Below, one piece after another: positions 9,463 to 17,790 of a stretch of 64,000 nt of DNA. Made by a program: the position numbers and the translations under genes. The stretch covers positions 62,001 to 126,000 of the forward strand of contig NZ_VIRL01000019.1 of assembly GCF_006874465.1 (NCBI RefSeq). The letters are read 5' to 3'. The stretch is from Microbispora bryophytorum. Lineage in GTDB: Bacteria > Actinomycetota > Actinomycetes > Streptosporangiales > Streptosporangiaceae. Position 1 is the stretch's first letter. Every line of letters begins with the position of its first letter. Below the pieces are notes generated by a model. The model did not search any database and was not told the DNA's origin. It was given only the letters and a program-made list of their open reading frames with translations.

Positions 9463-9503
9463 GCCTTGATGGTAGGCAAGCGTGGAAAGTCTCCGGGCGC
9501 CGG

Positions 9504-11318
9504 TCAGGAGGGCAGGAAGGTCTTGGCGACCAGCCGCCCCCCGGCGAAGCACAGCCGGTAGAGGGTCAGGTCGCCGAACGGCTCGGGGCTGGTGCTGTAG
9601 TAGCGGCACCGGGCGCCCGGCGGGATCGGCGGCTCGGGCCAGGACGGATCGTCGATCCTGGTCCTGGCCGGCAGCACCGCCGCGACCTCGGCCTCGGCCT
9701 GCCCGGCCCGCAGCTTCGCGAACTCGGCCGGCGGCAGGACCGAGGTGGCCGCCTCGTAGACCGTGAACCCGAGCACGAACGCCGCCACTCCGGCCGCCGC
9801 GGCCAGGCAGACCAGCGCCGCGGCCAGTCGCGTACGGCGCACCCGCCGCCGGGCCAGCGCGAGCGCCGGCTCAAGCTCCAGTTCCAACTCCAGATCCGGC
9901 TTCCGCTCCGGCTTCCGCTCCGGCTTCCGCTCCGGCTTCCGCTCCGGCTCCACGGGCCGCGACGCCGTCCGCGGGGGAACACTCGGGGGAACACGCAGGG
10001 GGACGGGCGAGGGGATACCCGGTGGGCCATTCGGAGGGCCATTCGGGGGGCCATTCGGAGGGACGGTGTGCGGGAGCCGTACGGTCAGGGCGAATCCGCC
10101 GTCGGCGGGGCCGCTCTCCAGGGACCCGCCCTGCCGGCGGACCCGCTCCGCAAGTGCCCGCAGTCCGTGTCCGCCCGTCACGCCGCGCCCTTGCAGGCGG
10201 GACGCGGCGTTGGCGACGCCAACCACGGTCTCGCCCGGTGCGTGCGCGAGCCGTACGGTGACCGGGGCGCCGGGCGCGTGCTTGGCGGCGTTGGTCAGCC
10301 CCTCGCGGACGACCCGCCGCACGGTCGCCAGCGCGGGCGCGGGGATCCGCGCATCCTCCTGGGTGCCGTGCAGCGTCACCGGCATTCCGGCGGCCGCGGC
10401 GCGCCGGACCAGTTCGCCCACGCTCTCCTCGGACGGATCCGCCGTGTCCTCGTGCGCCGTGTTTTCACGCACCGTGTTTTCGTGTTCCGCGTCTTCGCGC
10501 GCTGTGTTTTCGCGCGCTGTGTTTTCGCGCGCTGTGTTTTCGCGTTCGGGGCCGAGGCCGGGGCCGTCGCCGTCCCTGAGCACGGCGACGATGTCGCGCA
10601 GGCGCTCGGCCGCGGCGGTGACCGCCTCGCGGGCCTCGCCCGCCGCCCGGCGCCGGCTCTCGGGAAGGCCGGCGTCGACCTCCAGGGCCCCGATCCGCAG
10701 CGCGACCAGGCTGAGGTCGTGACCGAGCAGGTCGTGCATCTCCCTCGCGATGGCCGCCCGCTCCCGCAGCCGCGCCTGCTCGGCGAGCATGCGGTGCTCA
10801 CGCTCCAGACGTCCGGCGCGTTCCCAGCCCGCCCTGGTCAGGGCCAGGCTCTGGTGCCGGGCGTGGCCCGCCAGCCACGGGACGAGTCCGAACAGCGCGA
10901 TGCCCGTGACGGCGAAGAACCACGCGCCGAGGTCCCACTGCGCCGCGAGAAGCCACCGTACGAGCGGGACGACGACGGCGGCGACCACCGAGGCTCCCGA
11001 CAGACCGAGCAGGGCGGGCCGGGCCCGAGGCATGCGCACCCCGGCCAGGTAGCTCATCACCGCCAGGGCCGGGAAGAAGACGGTGGGGTCGCCCCGTACG
11101 GCCACCGAACCCGCCCACAGCGCGGCCGTCACGAGCATCGCCCTCAGCGGCCGGGGCCGGGCGAACGCGACGGCCACACCGATCGCCGCCAGCCCGGCGA
11201 TCACCTCGGGCCAGGTGTACCTGTCGGCCAGGATGCGCGTGAGTCCCGCCCACAGCGCCGGCAGACCGAGGACGGCCCAAAGCAGGACGTCCTTGAGGTA
11301 TGCCGCTTTCCTCCCCAC
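9504..11318 (-). CDS. Sensor histidine kinase with repeat insertions and a C-terminal exo-domain
   Basis: A 604-residue NarL-type kinase. Order: about five N-terminal membrane segments (10-150), HisKA_3 helix with His195 (AIAREMHDLLGHDLS), an inserted acidic (R)ENTA repeat at about 259-293, HATPase with N-box REGLTNAAKH (339-347), then repeats GPPN and ERKP (420-474), and a second basic-plus-transmembrane segment (about 488-520). An ~80-residue C-terminal domain should then lie outside the cell. The GTG start directly abuts the stop of the upstream sigma factor gene, suggesting translational coupling. The insertion between phosphoacceptor and ATPase domains is unusual, as is a tail that returns across the membrane. 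Confidence 0.85.
   Translation of the reverse strand: MGRKAAYLKDVLLWAVLGLPALWAGLTRILADRYTWPEVIAGLAAIGVAVAFARPRPLRAMLVTAALWAGSVAVRGDPTVFFPALAVMSYLAGVRMPRARPALLGLSGASVVAAVVVPLVRWLLAAQWDLGAWFFAVTGIALFGLVPWLAGHARHQSLALTRAGWERAGRLEREHRMLAEQARLRERAAIAREMHDLLGHDLSLVALRIGALEVDAGLPESRRRAAGEAREAVTAAAERLRDIVAVLRDGDGPGLGPERENTARENTARENTAREDAEHENTVRENTAHEDTADPSEESVGELVRRAAAAGMPVTLHGTQEDARIPAPALATVRRVVREGLTNAAKHAPGAPVTVRLAHAPGETVVGVANAASRLQGRGVTGGHGLRALAERVRRQGGSLESGPADGGFALTVRLPHTVPPNGPPNGPPNGPPGIPSPVPLRVPPSVPPRTASRPVEPERKPERKPERKPERKPDLELELELEPALALARRRVRRTRLAAALVCLAAAAGVAAFVLGFTVYEAATSVLPPAEFAKLRAGQAEAEVAAVLPARTRIDDPSWPEPPIPPGARCRYYSTSPEPFGDLTLYRLCFAGGRLVAKTFLPS
10441..10545. repeat. In-frame 15-nt tandem repeat inside the sensor kinase
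   Basis: Tandem copies of a 15-nt unit related to GCGCGCTGTGTTTTC, perfect for three copies and degenerate for about four more. It encodes the (R)ENTA repeat on the minus strand. T-rich codons stand out against the surrounding GC-rich coding sequence. Confidence 0.8.
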
Positions 11319-13622
11319 TCAGGCAACGGTATCCGCAGGGCGCGGAATCCTGACGAATCCGTGCAGGGTCCGTACGCTGCCGTGGCCGGACAGGGACATC
11401 AGCATCGGCGCGGACCAGCCGTCCTCGCCGAGGTGGGCCAGGCGCGAGTGGCGCAGCCGGTGCAGGGTGCAGCCGCTGCCCTCCGGGTCGACGTCCGCGG
11501 TGGCCCGTTTGAACAGGTACTCCGCCCGCTCGTACGACAGGCGCCCCCGGCCCGTGTCCGGGCACAGGTCGGCCGCCACCGGCATACGGCCCGGCCCCGG
11601 CCTGCGGTCGGCGAGGAACAGCGGACCCCGGCGGCGGCCCTCGACGAGGAGGGGCAGGAGCGCGGCCGTGTCGGACTGCCACCGCAGCCAGTGCCCTCTG
11701 GCCTTCACCTCGCCGCGCATGCCGGGCAGGTCGAGGTCCTCCACGTTGAGCGAGAGCGCCCACTCTGCCGGGGCCGCGCTCTCGTACAGCAGCAGCCACA
11801 GCGTGCGCTCGCGCAGCGGGATGTCCGGCCGCTTCCACAGGCTCTCCAGCCGCGACCGGTCGATGGAGCGGGTGCGGGCGCGGGGCTCGGGCCGCCGGTC
11901 GAGCGAGGCGGCGAGATCGGCGGCGGCCCAGCCGCGCTCGGCCGCCCACGTGGCGAACGACCGCAGCGCCGCACGGTGCCTGTTCCAGGTCGCGCCCGCC
12001 GCCGTGCCCCAGGCCGCGGCGAAGACCTCGGCGACCCGGTGGGACGTCACGTCCCGCAGCGGGGCATTCTCGCCGAGGTGCCGGCACAGCCGCGTCAGAG
12101 TCTGTCTGTAGGACCGCATGGTGTCGGCGCTCAGATCGGGCCGGGCGAGGAAGAGCCCCGCCGCCCCGCCGAGCGTGACGTGCGCATCCGCCAGGCCGGC
12201 CTCCCCGGCCTCCGCGGCCTTCCCCCCGGCCTCTGCGGCTTCCCCGGTCTCCTTGGCCTTCCCCCGGGTCTCTCCGGCTTCCCCGGTCTCTCCGGCTCCC
12301 CTGGCCTTCCCGGTCTCCGCGGCCTTCCCGGTCTCCCCGGCTTTTCCGGCCTCCTCCGCGCAGGTCGCGGCGCGCCGCAGCAGCACTGCTCGTTCCGAGC
12401 TGTTGCGAGTGAGGGACGCGGCGCGTTCGAACTCCGTCCGGGCCTCGTCGTGCCGGTGCAGCCGGGCCAGCAGATCCCCGCGTACGGCGGGCAGCAGGTG
12501 GTAGCCCTTGAGCGCCGGTTCGCCGGTCAGCGTGTCCACGAGCGTGAGACCGGCGCGCGGCCCGTAGGCCATGGCGAGCGCCACCGCGCGGTTGAGCTGG
12601 GCGACCGGCGTGGGCAGCACCCTGACGAGGGCCTCGTAGAGCGCCGCGATCTGCGGCCAGTCGGTCTCCTCCGGTGTGGCGGCCCCCGCGTGGCAGGCCG
12701 CGATGGCCGCCTGCAGCACGTACGGGCCGAGGGGACCGCCGGCCTGCCGCGCCCGCAGCAGCGCCGCGAAGCCGCGCCGGATGAGCAGCGGGTCCCAGCG
12801 GCCCCGGTTCTGCTCGTGCAGCACGACGGGCTCCCCCGACGGGCCGGTACGCGCGGCCGAGCGCGACTGCTGCAGCTCCATCAGCGCGACCAGGCCGTGC
12901 ACCTCGGCCTCGTCCGGGGTCAGCTCGGCCAGGACGCGGCCCAGGCGCAGCGCCTCCAGGCAGAGGGACGGGCGCATCAGCTCGTCGCCCGCCGTCGCCG
13001 CGTATCCCTCGTTGAACACGAGATAGATCACTTCGAGCACCGACGACAGCCGGGCCGCCCGATCCGGCCCCGACGGGACCTCGAAGGGGACATGCGCGTC
13101 GGCGAGCGCCCGCTTGGCCCGTACGATCCGCTGGGCGACGGCGCTCTCGGAGACGAGGAAGGCCCTCGCGATCTCGTCGGTGCGCAGGCCGCCGATCAGC
13201 CGCAGCGTGAGCGCGACCCGGGCCTCGGTGGACAGCACCGGGTGACAGGAGACGAACATCAGCCGCAGGACGTCGTCGCCGACCTCGCCGTCGAGCGCGT
13301 TCACCACGTCGTCCACGTCACGCTCGCCGTCGTCGGGGCGGCTGGCGAGATCGTGGGCGAGCTGCTCCTGCCCGCGGTCGCGCCGCTCCTCCCGGCGTAG
13401 GTGATCGACGGCGCGGCGCTTGGCGACGGCCATGAGCCAGGCGCCCGGGTTGTCCGGGACGCCCGCCTCGGGCCACTGCTCCAGCGCGGCGAGGACGGCG
13501 TCCTGCGCCAGCTCCTCCGCCAGGCCGACGTCTCCGACCATTCGCACGAGGCCGGCGACGATCCTCGCGGACTCCATCTTCCAGACCGCGTCCGCGACGC
13601 GGTGGGCGTCCAGCGACGTCAC
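11319..13622 (-). CDS. ECF42-type sigma factor fused to a degenerate tyrosine-recombinase domain
   Basis: Residues ~1-425 are a complete ECF sigma factor of the DUF6596/ECF42 type: sigma-2 (AEELAQDAVLAALEQWP, NPGAWLMAVAKRRAVDHLRR), sigma-4 (LRLIGGLRTDEIARAFLVSE) and the family's C-terminal TPR-like region. A ~50-residue linker of Glu/Gly/Ala/Lys repeats follows. Residues ~478-767 then resemble a tyrosine recombinase: an N-terminal SAM-like core-binding part and a catalytic-like part with LHRLRHSRL and LSGHGS. The first catalytic Arg position reads AAPAEW and the Tyr position is Phe (TLHGFVR), so strand transfer is unlikely. ECF42 proteins normally end near 410 residues. I chose GTG 13622; TTG 13658 is an in-frame alternative. 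The DGPF partner lies upstream. Confidence 0.8.
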   Translation of the reverse strand: MTSLDAHRVADAVWKMESARIVAGLVRMVGDVGLAEELAQDAVLAALEQWPEAGVPDNPGAWLMAVAKRRAVDHLRREERRDRGQEQLAHDLASRPDDGERDVDDVVNALDGEVGDDVLRLMFVSCHPVLSTEARVALTLRLIGGLRTDEIARAFLVSESAVAQRIVRAKRALADAHVPFEVPSGPDRAARLSSVLEVIYLVFNEGYAATAGDELMRPSLCLEALRLGRVLAELTPDEAEVHGLVALMELQQSRSAARTGPSGEPVVLHEQNRGRWDPLLIRRGFAALLRARQAGGPLGPYVLQAAIAACHAGAATPEETDWPQIAALYEALVRVLPTPVAQLNRAVALAMAYGPRAGLTLVDTLTGEPALKGYHLLPAVRGDLLARLHRHDEARTEFERAASLTRNSSERAVLLRRAATCAEEAGKAGETGKAAETGKARGAGETGEAGETRGKAKETGEAAEAGGKAAEAGEAGLADAHVTLGGAAGLFLARPDLSADTMRSYRQTLTRLCRHLGENAPLRDVTSHRVAEVFAAAWGTAAGATWNRHRAALRSFATWAAERGWAAADLAASLDRRPEPRARTRSIDRSRLESLWKRPDIPLRERTLWLLLYESAAPAEWALSLNVEDLDLPGMRGEVKARGHWLRWQSDTAALLPLLVEGRRRGPLFLADRRPGPGRMPVAADLCPDTGRGRLSYERAEYLFKRATADVDPEGSGCTLHRLRHSRLAHLGEDGWSAPMLMSLSGHGSVRTLHGFVRIPRPADTVA
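12185..12345. repeat. Low-complexity linker repeat in the sigma-recombinase fusion
   Basis: Pyrimidine-rich tandem motifs of 9-15 nt (variants of TCTCCGGCTTCCCCGG) encode the Glu/Gly/Ala/Lys linker on the minus strand. This is the junction between the two fused domains. Confidence 0.75.
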
Positions 13623-13735
13623 CCGACCGATGACAGCACCGGCCCGCCCGCGGCGCAACCCGGTGCGTACCTCACCGGGGGCGCCTGCGGGCCGGACATC
13701 TGCCTGATCACGGCCTTGCCCGGCGTGCTCCGGTG

Positions 13736-14086
13736 TCAGCGGGGGCCGGGCCCGGGGGCGTCTTCGGGGCCGAACACCCGCTGGACCGAGCCCTCGCCGT
13801 CGCCGACGATCTTCCAGAAGCCGCGGGCCAGTTCCACGGCCTCCTCGCGGGACCGCGCCTCGATCAGGGCGAAGCTGACGATCGCCTCCTTCGCCTCGGT
13901 GAAGGGGCCGTCGGTCACGGTGATCTCACCGCCGGAGGAGATCATCCGCAGGCCGCCCGGCTCCAGCCCGCCGGTGGCCAGCAGCACGCCCGTCCTGGTC
14001 ATCTCCTCGATGAAGGCGCCCATCTCGGCCATCATCGCCGCATCCGGTGTGCGGGAGCCGCCCTTGGTGGTCATCAGAAACCGCAT
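13736..14086 (-). CDS. YCII/DGPF-domain protein, partner of the ECF42 sigma factor
   Basis: A 116-residue single-domain protein with the conserved VTDGPFTEAKE signature (DGPF) and the typical start MRFLMTTKGG. YCII-related DGPF proteins are encoded next to ECF42 sigma factors across actinobacteria and are thought to be targets or modulators of them. ATG 14086 has a good AAGGAG site. The frame stays open upstream to 14593 through a minisatellite, but that part is repeat translation, not protein. The sigma gene follows on the same strand. Confidence 0.88.
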   Translation of the reverse strand: MRFLMTTKGGSRTPDAAMMAEMGAFIEEMTRTGVLLATGGLEPGGLRMISSGGEITVTDGPFTEAKEAIVSFALIEARSREEAVELARGFWKIVGDGEGSVQRVFGPEDAPGPGPR

Positions 14087-14610
14087 CGTCGTTCTCCTTC
14101 TTTCCGATCCTCTGGTCTGGCCGGGCCGTTCGCCGGTCCCGCCGTCACCTCCACGTCGTACGGGACGAGCCGGAATCGACCGGCTCCGATCCTGACACGT
14201 CATGACCTGGGCCTTCGGCTCGATGTGACAGGGAATGCGCATCTGACAGGGAATGCGCACTCGCGACTGTCGCCGCTGGTGGGCGGAGGAGGCGGCGGGC
14301 GGGCGGCACGGGCGGGCACGGACGGGCACGGACGGTCGAATCGCGCGGCCGCCGTTCGACGCGTGAGCGAGGCCGGACACCACATCGGCCCAGACCACCG
14401 AAGACCGGACCACCGAAGACCGGGACACCGGAGCCCGGGACGCGAAGCCCCGGACCACCGGAGCCCGGGACACCGGAGCCCGGGACGCGAAGCCCCGGAC
14501 CACCGGAGCCCGGGACACCGGAGCCCGGGACGCGAAGCCCCGGACCACCGGAGCCCGGGACACCAAAGACCGGGACACGGAAGCCCGGGACACCGAAGAA
14601 GGGAACGGCC
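14087..14610. other. Intergenic region with a 45-bp minisatellite
   Basis: This 524-bp gap separates the minus-strand DGPF gene from the plus-strand DUF998 gene. From about 14395 to 14605 it consists of tandem units derived from CACCGGAGCCCGGGA. Three near-exact 45-bp higher-order units are flanked by degenerate copies. The unit length is a multiple of three, so every frame looks open across it. Two copies of GGGAATGCGCA(T/C)(T/C) near 14231-14262 form a second short repeat. The promoters of both flanking genes should lie here. Confidence 0.8.
14395..14605. repeat. 45-bp tandem minisatellite
   Basis: Higher-order unit of 45 bp composed of 16-, 15- and 14-nt variants of a CCGGAGCCCGGGA motif, about three exact copies between about 14424 and 14560 with decayed copies at both ends. 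Each unit holds CCCGGG palindromes, so it could also fold as a series of small hairpins if transcribed. It ends about 6 bp before the DUF998 start codon. Confidence 0.85.
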
Positions 14611-15387
14611 ATGACCGCCACGCAGGACACCACCCAGCTCACCTCCCAGCGCACCACCCGGCTCACCTCCCAGCTCACCCCTCGGCTCACCGTGCGGCCG
14701 GCCGCACGGCGTCCCGCGCCGGGTTCGGCGGGCGCCACGAGCACGGCGGTCTCCACCGGATCGACGCGTGCGCTGCTCACCTGCGCCGTGCTCACCACGC
14801 CCGTCTTCGGGATCGTCTCGCTTACGCAGGCGTTCACCCGCGAGGGGTTCGACCTGCTCCGTCACCCGCTCAGCATGCTCAGCACCGGCGACCTCGGGTG
14901 GCTGCAGATCGGCAACTTCTGGATCACCGCCGTCCTGACGGTCGCCGGGGCGATCGGACTGCGCAGGGTCATGCGCGGCACGCCCGGAGGGACGTGGGCG
15001 CCCAGGCTGCTGCTCGTCGAGGGCGAGGGACTCGCGGCGGCCGGGGTCTTCAGCATGGACCCGGGGGACGGTTTCCCCGCCGGCACCCCGCTGGGGGCCC
15101 CGGCCGGGATGAGCTGGCACGCGATGCTGCACATGGCGGCCGGCTCGGTGGCCTTCACCGCGCTCATCGCGGCCTGCTTCGTCCTCGGCCGGCACTTCGC
15201 CCGCGCGGGGCGGGCCCGGCACGCGGTCGCCTCCCGGCTCGGCGGCCTGGCTCTCCTGCTGGGCAACGGATGGGCCATGTCCGGCGGGCGGGCCGGCTCC
15301 CTCACCCTGTGCGTCGGCGTGCTCGTCGCGATGGCCTGGGTCTCGGTGGTCGCCGCCGCCAAGCGCGCGGACCTCGGGCGACGCTGA
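14611..15387 (+). CDS. DUF998 family membrane protein
   Basis: A 258-residue integral membrane protein. The family signature region HPLSMLSTGDLGWLQIGNF follows the first membrane segment. About six hydrophobic segments are visible in total. The N-terminal 45 residues are a Thr/Leu/Ser/Arg-rich tandem repeat (LTSQ-type) not expected for the family, and probably an extension of the neighbouring repeat-prone DNA. GAAGGGAACGGCC precedes the ATG. The biochemical role of DUF998 is not established. Confidence 0.8.
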   Translation: MTATQDTTQLTSQRTTRLTSQLTPRLTVRPAARRPAPGSAGATSTAVSTGSTRALLTCAVLTTPVFGIVSLTQAFTREGFDLLRHPLSMLSTGDLGWLQIGNFWITAVLTVAGAIGLRRVMRGTPGGTWAPRLLLVEGEGLAAAGVFSMDPGDGFPAGTPLGAPAGMSWHAMLHMAAGSVAFTALIAACFVLGRHFARAGRARHAVASRLGGLALLLGNGWAMSGGRAGSLTLCVGVLVAMAWVSVVAAAKRADLGRR

Positions 15388-15442
15388 CCCGGGCGACGCT
15401 GACCTGGCCGACGTTGACCCAGGCGACGCTGACCCGCCCGAC
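15377..15442. repeat. 15-bp tandem repeat at the 3' end of the DUF998 gene
   Basis: About four copies of GGGCGACGCTGACCC-like units start in the last codons of the DUF998 gene and run past its stop at 15387. Confidence 0.7.
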
Positions 15443-15452
15443 GGGGAGGCCG

Positions 15453-15490
15453 CGCAGAGCTCCTGGTGATTAATCACTGGGAGCTCTGCG
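15453..15490. promoter_or_regulatory. 38-bp near-perfect palindrome
   Basis: CGCAGAGCTCC and GGAGCTCTGCG flank a perfect 12-bp palindrome, GTGATTAATCAC, with only the TG pairs at 15464-15465 and 15478-15479 breaking symmetry. It lies 66 bp after the DUF998 stop and 51 bp before the leader ORF of the hydrolase. It could be a bidirectional terminator or an operator. The AT-rich core GATTAATC inside GC-rich arms suggests protein binding. Confidence 0.6.
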
Positions 15491-15540
15491 CCGTCCGGTG
15501 ATACGTTCGGCGTCGCCGTGCATCGCTGCGACCCGAGGAG

Positions 15541-15594
15541 GTGAGACCGATCAACGCTGTGGCAGGTCGGGGCTCCCTCCGTTTCATGGTCTAG
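15541..15594 (+). promoter_or_regulatory. Leader ORF and hairpin upstream of hydrolase 1 (copy A)
   Basis: GAGGAGGTGAGACC followed by a short frame to a TAG at 15592-15594 (GTG at 15541, or ATC at 15550 at ideal spacing from AGGAGG). It encodes (MRP)INAVAGRGSLRFMV. A hairpin follows at once: GGGA..GCC (15594-15602) with GGC.TCCC (15610-15617), then GAAAGG and the hydrolase start. The same order recurs at 32566-32690 upstream of a paralogue, which argues for selected function. Confidence 0.6.
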
Positions 15595-15634
15595 GGAGCG
15601 CCCGCAGAAGGCATCCCGAAAGGCGTGTAACGCT

Positions 15635-16366
15635 TTGCGCTTCATCTCTCGGACGTCGTCGGACGGCGTCACCGAACAGCTGTTCATCCTCGGCGAGATT
15701 CCCGGTGTGTTGTGGACGCCGGAAGACGCCGCCGGGGCTCGTCCCCTGATTTTGATGGGCCACGGCGGCGGGCAGCACAAGAAGGCCCCCGGCATCGTGG
15801 CCCGCGCGCGCCGTTTCGTCACCGAGGGCGGTTTCGCGGTGGTCGCGGTCGATGCGCCCAACCACGGCGATCGGCCGAAGACCGAGGAGTTCGCCGAGGT
15901 CGTGGCCCGGTTGCGGGCCGGCATGGCCGCGGGGGAGGACGTCGCCCCGCATCTCGCCACCATGCACACGTTCCTGGCCGGCCACGCGGTCCCGGAGTGG
16001 CAGGCGGTCCTGACCGCTGTACAGGAACTCGACGTCGTCGGCGCCGGCCCTGTGGGCTACTTCGGCATGTCGATGGGCTGCGGGCTCGGTGTGCCCTTCG
16101 TCGCCGCCGAGCCCCGGGTCCGTGCGGCGGTGCTGGGCCTGCTCGGCGTGGACGGGCTGGCCGAGGCCGCCGCCCGGGTCACCGTCCCGGTGCGGTTCCT
16201 GCTCCAGTGGGACGACGACAAGGTGCCGCGGGCCCAGGGCCTGGCGCTGTTCGACGCTTTGGGGTCGGCCGACAAGACGCTGCACGCAAACCCCGGCGAT
16301 CACGGGGAGATCCCCGAGTTCGAGACCGGCAGCTCGCTGCGGTTCTTCGCCCGGCACCTCGGTTAG
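15635..16366 (+). CDS. Alpha/beta hydrolase, dienelactone-hydrolase-like
   Basis: A 243-residue single-domain alpha/beta hydrolase. The oxyanion region is LILMGHGGGQHKK, the nucleophile elbow GYFGMSMGCG (Ser in GxSxG), the acid is probably in QWDDDKVPR and the His in NPGDHGEIPEF. The start is TTG 15635, aligned with the start of the paralogue at 32688. No signal peptide is seen, so it is cytoplasmic. It is preceded by a conserved leader with a small ORF and hairpin, implying attenuation-type or translational control. Substrate unknown. Confidence 0.82.
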   Translation: MRFISRTSSDGVTEQLFILGEIPGVLWTPEDAAGARPLILMGHGGGQHKKAPGIVARARRFVTEGGFAVVAVDAPNHGDRPKTEEFAEVVARLRAGMAAGEDVAPHLATMHTFLAGHAVPEWQAVLTAVQELDVVGAGPVGYFGMSMGCGLGVPFVAAEPRVRAAVLGLLGVDGLAEAAARVTVPVRFLLQWDDDKVPRAQGLALFDALGSADKTLHANPGDHGEIPEFETGSSLRFFARHLG

Positions 16367-16416
16367 AGCCTGTACGGCGGCCGGATCGCATCGAGCACCA
16401 AGCCGACTCACGGAAC

Positions 16417-16445
16417 CCGAGGCACATCACCGGGGGGTGCCTAGG
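16417..16445. terminator. Hairpin between convergent hydrolase and sensor kinase genes
   Basis: CCGAGGCAC and GTGCCTAGG pair over eight of nine positions around an 11-nt loop. It overlaps the stop codon of the minus-strand kinase and lies 51 bp after the hydrolase stop, placed to end transcription from either side. Confidence 0.45.
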
Positions 16446-17790
16446 GCTCCGTGTGTTCGATGCACGTCGGCAGTATCAGCCGCAGTAACGCGCCGCTCTG
16501 ACACGGCACGGCTTCGGCCGTCCCGCCATGAGCCTCGGCGACCTGCCGGACGATGGCCAGGCCTAGTCCGGAGCCAGGGTGCGCGCGGGCCGCGGGTGAT
16601 CGGTAGAAGCGGTCGAAGACGAATTCGAGGTCGCTGTCGGGGATCCCCGGGCCGGCGTCTGCGACCTCGAGGGTGCCCGCCTTGACGCTGACCCTGACCC
16701 GGCCGCCGGACGGGCTCCATTTCACGGCGTTGTCGACGAGGTTCGCGACGGCGCGTTCCAGGGCGTCGGGGTCTCCGTGGACAAGAGTGGGCGCGCAGGC
16801 CAGCTCGAATTCGATCTGCGGCACCCGGCGCGCCGCGCGGGCCGCGACGCGCTCGGCGACGAGGTCGAGGCGGACGTCTTCGGTGTGGAACGGGGCCTGG
16901 CCGTAGCGGGCCAGGTCGACCAGGTCGTTGACCAGTGTCGTGAGTTCGGCGGCCTGGCCGACCGCTTCGGCGGCGAGCAGTGGGGCCTGCGCGTCGGCCG
17001 GGTTCTCCGACAGCAGTTCGAGGTTCACCGTCAGGCTCGTCAGCGGTGTGCGCAGTTCGTGCGAGGCGTCGGCCACCAGACGGCGCTGGGCGCCGACCGA
17101 TTCGTCCAGGGCGGCGGTCATCGCCGCGAACGCCGAGCCGAGCCGGCCGATCTCGTCCCGGCCGTCGGCGGGGATCGGGATGGACAGGTCGCCGGTCGTG
17201 CGGATCAGTTCGACGGTCTCGGTGAGCTGGTGCACCGGGCGGAGGACGCGGCGTGCCGCCAGGCGTGAGGCCAGCGCCGCCAGAAGTCCGGCGGCCACCG
17301 TCGAGCCGGCGAGCAGCCAGGCGAGTTCGCGTAGCGTGGGTGCGGGATCGGATTCCGGGATGGCTGTGCGTACGAGCGTCCCCGATGATTCGGGCAGTTG
17401 GGCGGTGTAGACCCGGTAGGCGACTCCGTCGTAGACCGCGTCACGGAAGTAGGCGCCTGCGGTGCCGTCGGCGACGGCGACGTCGCGGGCGGTGAGGTCG
17501 ACGAACTCCGTCGACGGCCCGACCTGGACCGGGCCCGGCACGATCTGCAGCTGGGTGCTTCCGATCCCCAGCGGAGCAGTCGGGAAGCCCGGTTCCCCGT
17601 TGGCGTCCCTGAACTTGGCCTTGATGGCCGCGGCCACGTCCGGCGCCCGGCCGGCGGCCGCGACCAGGGCGCTGTCCATCTGGCCGCGAAGGTTGGCGTT
17701 CACGGCCGGATACAGGACCACCGACACGAGCACCAGGGCGCCCGCGACCACGGAACCGCCGGCGATGGCCAGCCGGGTGCGCAGGTTCAT
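16441..17790 (-). CDS. Sensor histidine kinase, MprB/TcrY-like
   Basis: A 449-residue orthodox kinase: transmembrane segment (~8-30), extracytoplasmic sensor (~35-160), second membrane segment, HAMP domain, HisKA with [15 protein letters not shown], and HATPase with N box [11 protein letters not shown] and G boxes DAGPGIP and [12 protein letters not shown] 17790 overlaps the response regulator stop by 4 bp (ATGA), so the pair is translationally coupled. The family senses envelope conditions in other actinobacteria. A secreted helical-repeat protein encoded just upstream is a plausible target or ligand. Confidence 0.93.
   Translation of the reverse strand: MNLRTRLAIAGGSVVAGALVLVSVVLYPAVNANLRGQMDSALVAAAGRAPDVAAAIKAKFRDANGEPGFPTAPLGIGSTQLQIVPGPVQVGPSTEFVDLTARDVAVADGTAGAYFRDAVYDGVAYRVYTAQLPESSGTLVRTAIPESDPAPTLRELAWLLAGSTVAAGLLAALASRLAARRVLRPVHQLTETVELIRTTGDLSIPIPADGRDEIGRLGSAFAAMTAALDESVGAQRRLVADASHELRTPLTSLTVNLELLSENPADAQAPLLAAEAVGQAAELTTLVNDLVDLARYGQAPFHTEDVRLDLVAERVAARAARRVPQIEFELACAPTLVHGDPDALERAVANLVDNAVKWSPSGGRVRVSVKAGTLEVADAGPGIPDSDLEFVFDRFYRSPAARAHPGSGLGLAIVRQVAEAHGGTAEAVPCQSGALLRLILPTCIEHTEP

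Noticed and set aside
11319-12185. Independent integrase gene marking an integrative element
   Set aside because: The frame is continuous with the sigma factor, catalytic residues are missing and I see no att repeats or excision gene.
13736-14593. N-terminally extended DGPF protein of 285 residues
   Set aside because: The extension is minisatellite translation; a good ribosome-binding site marks the family start at 14086.
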